Source of the DNA: SZUA-448 sp045593785
GTDB taxonomy: Bacteria; Bacillota; Clostridia; Lachnospirales; Lachnospiraceae
NCBI GenBank assembly: GCA_045593785.1
Contig: JAZNXH010000131.1
Location: 1-9,101 of the forward strand
DNA length: 9,101 nucleotides
Reading direction: 5' to 3'
Positions 1 to 6,137 of the stretch are shown piece by piece. How positions within the stretch are numbered: position 1 is the stretch's first letter; each line of letters opens with the position of its first letter. The notes under the pieces are model-generated. The model was not told the origin of the DNA. It saw nothing but the letters and a program-made list of their open reading frames with translations, and did not search any database. The position numbers and the translations under genes are program-made.

Positions 1-938
1 GCCATGGTAGCCTCTTTAAGGTCAAGTCCGAGTTCGTCAGAGATTACAGTACCGCCGGTCAGGATTGCGATATCCTGAAGCATAGCTTTTCTTCTGTCGC
101 CATAGCCCGGAGCCTTCACTGCAACTACATTGAAGGTACCGCGAAGCTTATTGATAACGAGAGTGGTAAGTGCTTCGCCTTCTACATCTTCAGCAATAAT
201 GAGAAGTCTTGCACCACTCTGGATAATCTGCTCAAGAATCGGCAAGATCTCCTGAATATTGGAAATCTTCTTATCGGTAATAAGAATATACGGATTGTCA
301 AGAACTGCTTCCATCTTGTCCATATCGGTAGCCATGTATGCAGATACATAACCACGGTCGAACTGCATACCTTCTACAAGATCAAGTTCGGTTTTCATGG
401 TCTTAGACTCTTCAATCGTAATAACGCCGTCCTTGCTTACCTTTTCCATTGCATCAGCAACCATCTGTCCTACTGCTTCATCACCGGAAGAGATTGCTGC
501 AACCTTAGCAATCTGCTCTTTGCCGGTAACAACAGAGCTCATCGCCTTGATTGCCTCAACTGCAACGTCGGTAGCCTTCTTCATACCTTTTCTTAAGATA
601 ATCGGGTTCGCACCGGCTGCAAGGTTCTTCATACCTTCGTTGATCATTGCCTGTGCAAGAATGGTAGCGGTCGTCGTACCGTCACCTGCTACATCGTTGG
701 TCTTGGTAGCAACTTCCTTTACAAGCTGTGCACCCATGTTCTCAAATGCATCTTCCAGTTCAATCTCCTTTGCGATGGTAACACCATCGTTGGTGATAAG
801 CGGAGCACCGAAAGACTTATCAAGAACTACGTTACGTCCCTTCGGTCCAAGCGTAACCTTAACGGTATTCGCAAGCTTATTCACACCGGCTTCCAATGCG
901 GTTCTCGCATCTGCACCGTACTTAATATCCTTAGCCAT
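1..938 (-). CDS. groEL: Chaperonin GroEL (Hsp60), N-terminal 312 codons, cut by the window edge
   Basis: This is the large chaperonin subunit. It forms a double-ring ATP-driven folding chamber in the cytoplasm that is capped by GroES. The visible protein begins MAKDIKYGADAR and keeps the family signatures in order: TLGPKGRNVVLD (about residues 29-40), the nucleotide-binding GDGTTTA with the ATP-hydrolysis aspartate at D86, then the intermediate domain and most of the apical domain, including a GYGDRRKAMLQDIA stretch. Family members are about 540 residues, so about 230 C-terminal residues lie beyond position 1. The start is secure: AGGAGGA at 947-953 sits 8 nt upstream of the ATG. It follows groES by 27 nt with no terminator between, so both are translated from one CIRCE-controlled transcript. 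Nothing in the visible part looks broken. Confidence 0.98.
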   Translation of the reverse strand, partial: MAKDIKYGADARTALEAGVNKLANTVKVTLGPKGRNVVLDKSFGAPLITNDGVTIAKEIELEDAFENMGAQLVKEVATKTNDVAGDGTTTATILAQAMINEGMKNLAAGANPIILRKGMKKATDVAVEAIKAMSSVVTGKEQIAKVAAISSGDEAVGQMVADAMEKVSKDGVITIEESKTMKTELDLVEGMQFDRGYVSAYMATDMDKMEAVLDNPYILITDKKISNIQEILPILEQIIQSGARLLIIAEDVEGEALTTLVINKLRGTFNVVAVKAPGYGDRRKAMLQDIAILTGGTVISDELGLDLKEATM

Positions 939-965
939 AACTAAAATCCTCCTGATCTATAAATA

Positions 966-1253
966 TTATTCCTCAATCGTAGCAATGATATCGCTCTGCT
1001 TTACGATAATGAAAGTTTCCTCATCCAGCTTAACTTCTGTACCGGAATACTTGGTGTAGATAACCTTATCACCAACACTTACGTTCATAACAACTTCTTT
1101 GCCGTCAACTACGCCACCCGGACCAACTGCAACTACCTCTGCCTGCTGCGGTTTTTCCTTTGCCTGACCCGGCAGGATAATACCGGATTTCGTGGTCTCT
1201 TCTGCTAAAATCTGACGAAGTACAACTTTGTCACCTAACGGTTTTAATTTCAT
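966..1253 (-). CDS. groES: Co-chaperonin GroES (Hsp10)
   Basis: This is the lid of the GroEL chamber, a heptameric cytoplasmic co-chaperonin. The 95-residue protein has the normal family length. It begins MKLKPLGDKVVLR, carries the mobile loop that docks on GroEL (about residues 17-33, with TTKSGIILPG), then EVVAVGPG, GDKVIYTKYSGTEVK, and ends in a short acidic tail. The reading frame extends 12 codons upstream to another ATG at 1289, but I chose 1253: GGAGG at 1261-1265 is 7 nt upstream, and family members begin at this MKL. It is the first gene of the groES-groEL operon, driven by the promoter at 1319-1347 next to the CIRCE element, so HrcA-mediated heat-shock control is expected. Confidence 0.98.
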   Translation of the reverse strand: MKLKPLGDKVVLRQILAEETTKSGIILPGQAKEKPQQAEVVAVGPGGVVDGKEVVMNVSVGDKVIYTKYSGTEVKLDEETFIIVKQSDIIATIEE

Positions 1254-1260
1254 GATAAAT

Positions 1261-1268
1261 CCTCCATT
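1261..1268 (-). promoter_or_regulatory. Ribosome binding site deciding the groES start
   Basis: AATGGAGG on the minus strand lies 7 nt before the ATG at 1253. The alternative in-frame ATG at 1289 has no comparable purine-rich site at the right distance, so this site fixes the 95-residue form of GroES. Confidence 0.8.
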
Positions 1269-1318
1269 CTTGTTCGTTCTATGATTCACGGTTCTGCTTT
1301 CCGTTTATCTCCTCAACT

Positions 1319-1347
1319 AATATAATACCAATATATGCATTTGTCAA
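1319..1347 (-). promoter_or_regulatory. Sigma-A promoter of groES-groEL
   Basis: On the minus strand TTGACA (1342-1347) is separated by exactly 17 nt from TATATT (1319-1324). This is a perfect -35 box, an optimal spacer and a 5/6 match at -10. Transcription would start near 1312, giving a leader of about 60 nt before groES. The CIRCE repeat ends 6 nt upstream of the -35 box rather than overlapping the start site. Confidence 0.85.
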
Positions 1348-1348
1348 G

Positions 1349-1380
1349 AAAAATTAGCACTCGAATTTGCCGAGTGCTAA
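1349..1380 (-). terminator. Probable intrinsic terminator formed by the CIRCE hairpin plus a T-run
   Basis: Read on the minus strand, the 10-bp CIRCE stem with its 7-nt loop is followed immediately by TTTTTC. That arrangement is an intrinsic terminator for transcripts arriving from the DUF6062 gene, whose stop codon is about 40 nt upstream. No other terminator hairpin is visible between that stop and the groES promoter. The stem is A+T-rich at its base, so efficiency is uncertain. Confidence 0.55.
1354..1380. promoter_or_regulatory. CIRCE element, operator of the heat-shock repressor HrcA
   Basis: The sequence is the exact consensus TTAGCACTC, a 9-nt spacer, then GAGTGCTAA. It is the classical binding site for HrcA, which represses groE and dnaK operons and needs GroEL to stay active, giving autoregulation. 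The spacer allows one further base pair, so the transcribed stem is 10 bp with a 7-nt loop. The site lies directly upstream of the groES -35 box. hrcA itself is not in the window. Confidence 0.96.
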
Positions 1381-1418
1381 CAATGTCGTTTTTTGTTGTT
1401 TTGCAACACATCTAAACC

Positions 1419-2129
1419 TTATTCAACATCCGTTGAATTAATCTTTAACACGGTACGAATCAGTGCGTCACGGGAATTCTTCCACGGTTCATCCGCATAG
1501 CGGTAATCAAATTTATCAATAAACCATTTTAAGTCATCGCGTACCCGCTGCATGTTCTCGTAATATACATCATTCAGTATTTTACAAAAATCTTCAAACT
1601 CCCTGCCGCTCAAATACTCCGAGGCAGATTCAAACAAAAGCGCGTAATGCTTCATGCAAAAGCCCTTTGATTTTTTCAGCTTTCCTTCGAAATCCCTGTC
1701 ATGTCGGTACAAGTGGAAAATGGTTGCTATATACCGCTCAAATGTACCGTCAATCCGGTTACAGATATAACAGGAATCTTCCAGCTTCTTGCAGAAGCCT
1801 TTCATCGGCGACCCTTCATTCTTCTTAAAAAGACCGCCCGATGCATGCTTATCTTTCATCCTCTCCATCTCAGCTTTGGTGCGATCCATATGGGAAAGCA
1901 TCATGAGTGCCAGCCCGAGACGGTTCTGTTTTTTATATAATTGTTTGATGTGACTCTCGCAGAAACCAAGCTGGTTCGTTGCAATGCGCACATCGTCCTC
2001 CATATAACTCGGACCCATGGTAAAGTCTACTGCATCCTGCTCCAGTGAACGGTACATCGTACAGACTGCACACTCCGACTCTGCTTCAAATGCTTCATTT
2101 ACCGGTATGGTATATAATTTCTCAGCCAT
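1419..2129 (-). CDS. DUF6062-type protein with two tandem CxxC...CxxH modules
   Basis: The protein has 236 residues and matches what I recall of the DUF6062 family of uncharacterised clostridial proteins; family assignment is from memory. No signal peptide or membrane segment is seen, so it should be cytoplasmic. It holds two similar modules: C20-x2-C23 followed by GFCESH (C57, H60), and C120-x2-C123 followed by GFCMKH (C158, H161). The spacings are nearly equal (34 and 35 positions from the second Cys to the third). This strongly suggests two metal-binding units, probably zinc, made by internal duplication. Extra cysteines lie at C113 and C182. The start has GGAG 5 nt upstream. It begins 15 nt after the DUF2225 stop, so the two are co-transcribed. 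Function is unknown. Confidence 0.85.
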   Translation of the reverse strand: MAEKLYTIPVNEAFEAESECAVCTMYRSLEQDAVDFTMGPSYMEDDVRIATNQLGFCESHIKQLYKKQNRLGLALMMLSHMDRTKAEMERMKDKHASGGLFKKNEGSPMKGFCKKLEDSCYICNRIDGTFERYIATIFHLYRHDRDFEGKLKKSKGFCMKHYALLFESASEYLSGREFEDFCKILNDVYYENMQRVRDDLKWFIDKFDYRYADEPWKNSRDALIRTVLKINSTDVE

Positions 2130-2144
2130 CGTATCTCCGTCCCA

Positions 2145-2993
2145 TTATTTTTTCATTGCGGCAGTAATCATTTCTTTTGCCTCACGTGCTTTCGCCTTAA
2201 TTCGTTCATTGGCATCTCTTGCCGTAAGCACTCTGGAAATCCATCGGGAAGCTGCTTCGTACTCACCAAGTCTTCTTGCAAGTTCTCCAACCAGATACGT
2301 ACAGGTATTCTCATCCATACCACACATCGGGAACATCTCTTTTGAGAATGCTTCCTGAAATCCTTCGTATGCATTCTTCAGGAACTCCATTTCTTCTTCC
2401 TGAAGTGCCTTCTTCACATTCACAAAATCCGGTGTCTCTGCCGGCAGTGTCTCATACTTACCGCGAATCAGCCATGCCGTCTTTAAACAGGTATATGCCT
2501 TCTCGCTCAGCTTGGAACGTTTTACAATCGTATTCACTAATGCCAGCTTATGACGCGCGATTGCCTCATCATAAGTATAAACAGCACCCTCTTCCGGAAG
2601 CCCGCGAAAACTTGCCGAAATGTTCTCTTTAATTAACTTTGCCTGTACGGAAGTCATATAACTGAAAAAGCGGTTCAATGCAGCATATCCGCAATTCGGA
2701 CACGCCACTGCATCATACTTCAGGGAGTCCATCATCTGATATCTCGGACGCAAATCGCTGTCCATCGAATTCAACTTTACCTTACCGGCTTTCACGTTCT
2801 TTGCCTTAAACATCTTGTCACATACCGGACAAGTATATGTCTTATCGAAAATCAGATCCTCTTCTGAAATCTTCGGATGTGCAGCTTCATGCTCGGAACC
2901 TTTCTTACTCTGTTCCTCTTCCTTCTCATATACTTCCATCTTACTTAAATTGCCTAAACCAAATGCTTCCAGTCCGGATAAAATACCTGCCAT
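2145..2993 (-). CDS. DUF2225 family zinc-ribbon protein
   Basis: The protein has 282 residues. The N-terminal 50 residues are charged and low in complexity. Then comes a probable zinc ribbon with C55-P-V-C58 and C98-P-N-C101, the second inside the family-typical CPNCGYAALNRFF. The remainder (about 110-282) is almost wholly helical and reads like TPR-type repeats, ending in a Lys/Ala-rich helix. No signal peptide is present, so it should be cytoplasmic. The family occurs widely in Firmicutes and has no established function. The start is supported by AGGAGG (2999-3004), 5 nt from the ATG. It lies 74 nt after the S8 protease and 15 nt before the DUF6062 gene; two neighbouring zinc-knuckle proteins suggest a shared role, which is inference. 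Confidence 0.88.
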   Translation of the reverse strand: MAGILSGLEAFGLGNLSKMEVYEKEEEQSKKGSEHEAAHPKISEEDLIFDKTYTCPVCDKMFKAKNVKAGKVKLNSMDSDLRPRYQMMDSLKYDAVACPNCGYAALNRFFSYMTSVQAKLIKENISASFRGLPEEGAVYTYDEAIARHKLALVNTIVKRSKLSEKAYTCLKTAWLIRGKYETLPAETPDFVNVKKALQEEEMEFLKNAYEGFQEAFSKEMFPMCGMDENTCTYLVGELARRLGEYEAASRWISRVLTARDANERIKAKAREAKEMITAAMKK

Positions 2994-3031
2994 GATTGCC
3001 TCCTGTTATTTAGCGTAAGCCCACTATGATT

Positions 3032-3060
3032 AGTCTAGCACACTCTTTTTCATAATGAAA
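3032..3060 (-). promoter_or_regulatory. Possible weak promoter ahead of the DUF2225-DUF6062 pair
   Basis: In the 74-nt gap after the S8 protease the minus strand has TAGACT (3032-3037) preceded by TGC, an extended -10 arrangement, with a poor -35 candidate (TTTCAT) 17 nt upstream. The match is weak, and read-through from the upstream genes is equally plausible because no terminator is seen here. Confidence 0.3.
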
Positions 3061-3067
3061 GCTATTT

Positions 3068-3967
3068 TTAAAAATATCCGATTTCCTTTAACATATTGCG
3101 AAGATTTATCCGTCCCCAGCCCTGAATAGACTTGGCATAACCGGCAGAAACCGCGGAACGTTTCAGGATTTCTTTTACTTCTTTATTCGATAAGCTGGAA
3201 TCACATCCAAGTAAAACTGCAATTGCGCCGGAGACCATTGGCGTTGCCATGGAAGTCCCGCTTCGTTTTGTGTAATAATATCTTCCCTGTTTTCCCTGTC
3301 CTACCACTGCCGTACTCATAATTCCCGAAGAAGGAGCAATCAGCTCCGGCTTCATGATACACTCACAGGTCGGTCCGCGGCCCGGTTTCAATTCCATCGC
3401 TTCACCGCCGACCGTTATTACCTTTTTGGAACTGCCGGGTGCCGTAATACTGCCCGGAAGCGGTCCGTTGTTCCCGGCAGATGCTACCACAACTAATCCT
3501 TGGTCCCATGCCTCTTCTGCCAAAGCGTTCAGCCGCTGTACCGCCTCCGTATCATTCTCCGTACTTCCAAAAGAGAGATTCAATATCCGGACCCCGTACC
3601 TATCTTTCTGCGCAATTACCCAGCGTATCGCTGTAGCCACTGTCTGAGCAGAGCCTTCGCCTTTTTCATCTAACACCCTACAGCATATCATATGACTTTT
3701 GGGTGCAATTCCGCAATACTTTCCCAAAGACAGCGTTCCGTCACCGCACAAAATTCCGGCAACATGTGTCCCATGACCAGCAGGATCACAGACTACATCG
3801 TTCCCATCATCAACAAAGTCAACAAAATGCTCAATCCTGTTTCCGTTCCGTACAAAGTCCGGATGCGGCACAATACCGCTATCAAGGATTGCTGTTCCGA
3901 TTCCCTCACCGTAAAGTCCTCTTGTATGCGCAGCATCTGCTCCAAGACTGATACGTACCCGGTTCAT
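3068..3967 (-). CDS. Intracellular subtilisin-like serine protease (peptidase family S8)
   Basis: This is a 299-residue subtilase with an intact catalytic triad: D29 in ILDSGI, H65 in GHGTHVAGI and S239 in SGTSMATP, with the oxyanion-hole N166 in ASAGNNGP. It should hydrolyse peptide bonds in proteins. It has no signal peptide, propeptide, membrane segment or C-terminal extension; the catalytic domain starts within the first 20 residues. That resembles intracellular subtilisins (ISP/AprX-like) rather than secreted ones. The start is firm: a stop codon lies seven codons upstream in frame, and GGAG is 6 nt before the ATG. It begins 56 nt after the helD stop with no terminator between, so it is probably co-transcribed. 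Without a propeptide, how activity is restrained is not evident. Confidence 0.95.
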   Translation of the reverse strand: MNRVRISLGADAAHTRGLYGEGIGTAILDSGIVPHPDFVRNGNRIEHFVDFVDDGNDVVCDPAGHGTHVAGILCGDGTLSLGKYCGIAPKSHMICCRVLDEKGEGSAQTVATAIRWVIAQKDRYGVRILNLSFGSTENDTEAVQRLNALAEEAWDQGLVVVASAGNNGPLPGSITAPGSSKKVITVGGEAMELKPGRGPTCECIMKPELIAPSSGIMSTAVVGQGKQGRYYYTKRSGTSMATPMVSGAIAVLLGCDSSLSNKEVKEILKRSAVSAGYAKSIQGWGRINLRNMLKEIGYF

Positions 3968-4023
3968 CCCTCTCTCCGCAACACTTCACATCATACTTAG
4001 AATATGCCATGAAATGTCTGCGG

Positions 4024-6117
4024 TTACTGTAAAATCAGTTCACTCTTCTCGCCGGTATAATACAAGTCCAGTTCATGTAATGCTCTGGTGCAGGCGATAT
4101 ACAATACCTGCCGGTGCATCCGGTTATGGAATTTCTGCTTCGATACATCTACAACATGTACCGCATCAAACTCCAATCCCTTTGCCAGATAATACGGTGT
4201 CACCACAACACCCGAATGGAAAAGGTCGCTCTCCTCATCAAACAAACGTGCCGGAATCAACTTCTTCAACTCGTAATGGAAGCGTGCTGCTTCCCGCTGT
4301 GTGCGGCACACTACCGCAATGGTATCGTACTGCTCATTTTGTTTTTGGATCCGCTCTGCAATCTGCTTTGCCATATCTTCCATGCTTACTGCCTCGTGCA
4401 GTTCAGGTGCACGACCATGGCGGTCAAAAAACTCCGTATTATGTTCATCAATGAACTGTTCCGCATAGGTTCCGATCTCATAAGTGGAACGATAGCTCTT
4501 CTTCATCTCTAACATCTTGATATGACGACCAAAGATGCTCGGAAGAATCTTCAACACCTGCGAAACATTGCCATCCGACACCTGTTCTCTGTCACCTAAG
4601 ATGGTCATCGGACAGTCAAATAATTTATCGAGCAATGCGTACTGTACACGGGTATAATCCTGCATCTCATCAATGACCAGATGCTTGATTCTGCGGTGCT
4701 GTTTTACACCGCAGAGTAATACCCTGAAGTACAGCAGCGGAAATACATCTTCATACGGAATCATGGTCTCGGAAAGTTCAAACTCCGTATCATTCACCGC
4801 TTCCCCGGTCGCATCGCTTACCGTCTGTAGGAACTCATAATAAAGTTTCCGCACATTTCGGGTCCGGTACATCGCATTGATTTTATCGCGAAGCAAATCC
4901 CCGCGAATCGGATCCATATCCTTGCCTTCCAGTGTCTCCGTCTCCGAGATGATGTAATCTGCTATCTCGCCGAGACGGTTCAGCACCGGCGTCTCCGGGA
5001 ACTTCTCATAAAACAGCTGTTGCAGTTCTTCTTCGCTTCGCTTCACACCTCGGAAGTCAAGACTGCGCCAGTCTACCAGTTCCTCTTCCAGACCAAGCAC
5101 AAAGCCGAACATCTCTTCCATGAATTCCTTGCTCTGCTTGTAGGCAATGAGCTGTTGCTTCTTCTTATATGCATCGGAATCGGCATCCGCAGATAACAGA
5201 TACTCCTTCTGCTGCATCGCTGTCTCAATCCGAGCAACTCCTTCGAGTTCCTTCTTCGCGTATTCATCAAAACTCATCTCGACAATCTGATCTTCCCCAA
5301 GCTCCGGCAAAATCTGTGAGATATAGTCCGAAAAAATCGGATTCGGTGTCAGAATCATCACGTTGTCCGAGCTCAGCTCCTGACGCTTGTGATACAAAAG
5401 ATACGCGATTCGATGCAGTGCAACGGAGGTCTTACCGGAGCCTGCCGCACCCTGTACGACCAGAATCCGGTCATTCTCATTACGGATGATGGCGTTCTGC
5501 TCTTTCTGAATCGTTGCAACAATACTCTTCAGGCGGGCATTGGCATTGGTTCCAAGTTCCTTCATCAGAATGTCATCGTCTATCTTCATATCATTCTCGA
5601 AGAAATACTCCATCTCACCCTTGGCGATTTTATATTGCAACTTATGGGTAATCTCTCCATGCACCTTGCCCTGCGGCGTCATGAACTCTGCAGGTCCCTT
5701 ATCATAATCATAAAACAATCCTGATATCGGGGCTCTCCAGTCAAAAATCATCGGAACAAACGCCTTTTTCGGCAGAAACGATGCCATGCCGATATAGTAA
5801 GATGCGTCTTCTTTCTCCCCCTCATACTTAAAATCTACACAAGCAAAATATGGGGACTCATGAAGTTTTTCGTAAGTCTGACGCTTCTTCATACGGTCCT
5901 CAGCCATGTCGATTTCGTTCTGTATCATCTGACGGTTCGTATAATGCTCATAGCCAAATTCGTCAAATTCATTACAGTTTTCCCAGAAATACTTCTTCAT
6001 CCGGACAATCTCTTCCTGTTTATCGCCAAGCTGCGCGTTCAGCTCCTTGATTTCTGCAGCAAGTTTATCTTTTACTTTTCCCAGATGTTCCAGCTCATAC
6101 TGCTGTGTATGTTCCAT
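4024..6117 (-). CDS. helD: HelD-type RNA polymerase recycling helicase (UvrD/Rep superfamily 1)
   Basis: HelD uses ATP to pull RNA polymerase off nucleic acids and recycle stalled enzyme. The 697-residue protein begins with a long charged coiled coil (about 1-70), the arm that enters the polymerase secondary channel in known HelDs. Next comes the family-typical IFDWRAPISGLFYDY region, then Walker A GAAGSGKT (223-230), Walker B VIDEMQD (481-487), GDREQ (508-512), motif V YLAKGLEFD (643-651) and motif VI YIACTRAL (673-680). It is somewhat shorter than B. subtilis HelD (about 774). An in-frame ATG at 6228 would add 37 residues but lies inside the upstream gene; ATG 6117 has AAAGGGG 10 nt upstream and starts at the coiled coil. 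It follows the GH26-like gene by 20 nt and precedes the S8 protease by 56 nt. Confidence 0.93.
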   Translation of the reverse strand: MEHTQQYELEHLGKVKDKLAAEIKELNAQLGDKQEEIVRMKKYFWENCNEFDEFGYEHYTNRQMIQNEIDMAEDRMKKRQTYEKLHESPYFACVDFKYEGEKEDASYYIGMASFLPKKAFVPMIFDWRAPISGLFYDYDKGPAEFMTPQGKVHGEITHKLQYKIAKGEMEYFFENDMKIDDDILMKELGTNANARLKSIVATIQKEQNAIIRNENDRILVVQGAAGSGKTSVALHRIAYLLYHKRQELSSDNVMILTPNPIFSDYISQILPELGEDQIVEMSFDEYAKKELEGVARIETAMQQKEYLLSADADSDAYKKKQQLIAYKQSKEFMEEMFGFVLGLEEELVDWRSLDFRGVKRSEEELQQLFYEKFPETPVLNRLGEIADYIISETETLEGKDMDPIRGDLLRDKINAMYRTRNVRKLYYEFLQTVSDATGEAVNDTEFELSETMIPYEDVFPLLYFRVLLCGVKQHRRIKHLVIDEMQDYTRVQYALLDKLFDCPMTILGDREQVSDGNVSQVLKILPSIFGRHIKMLEMKKSYRSTYEIGTYAEQFIDEHNTEFFDRHGRAPELHEAVSMEDMAKQIAERIQKQNEQYDTIAVVCRTQREAARFHYELKKLIPARLFDEESDLFHSGVVVTPYYLAKGLEFDAVHVVDVSKQKFHNRMHRQVLYIACTRALHELDLYYTGEKSELILQ

Positions 6118-6127
6118 ATATTTCGGT

Positions 6128-6134
6128 CCCCTTT
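6128..6134 (-). promoter_or_regulatory. Ribosome binding site deciding the helD start
   Basis: AAAGGGG on the minus strand sits in the 20-nt gap after the GH26-like stop codon and 10 nt before the ATG at 6117. It favours this start over the in-frame ATG at 6228, which lies within the preceding coding region. Confidence 0.6.
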
Positions 6135-6137
6135 GAA

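Noticed and set aside
397..1059. A 220-codon plus-strand open frame across groEL and groES
   Set aside because: It is antisense to two certain genes and its Ser/Ala/Thr-rich product is a composition shadow of groEL; no ribosome binding site or promoter supports it.
1385..1410. A small hairpin (TGTTG/CAACA) after the DUF6062 stop as terminator
   Set aside because: The stem is only 5 bp and on the transcribed strand it is followed by an A-run rather than a T-run; the CIRCE hairpin just downstream fits better.
3968..4023. A promoter for the S8 protease in the gap after helD
   Set aside because: A TATGAT hexamer exists, but the only -35 candidate (CAGACA) is 19 nt away and matches poorly; read-through from helD is simpler.
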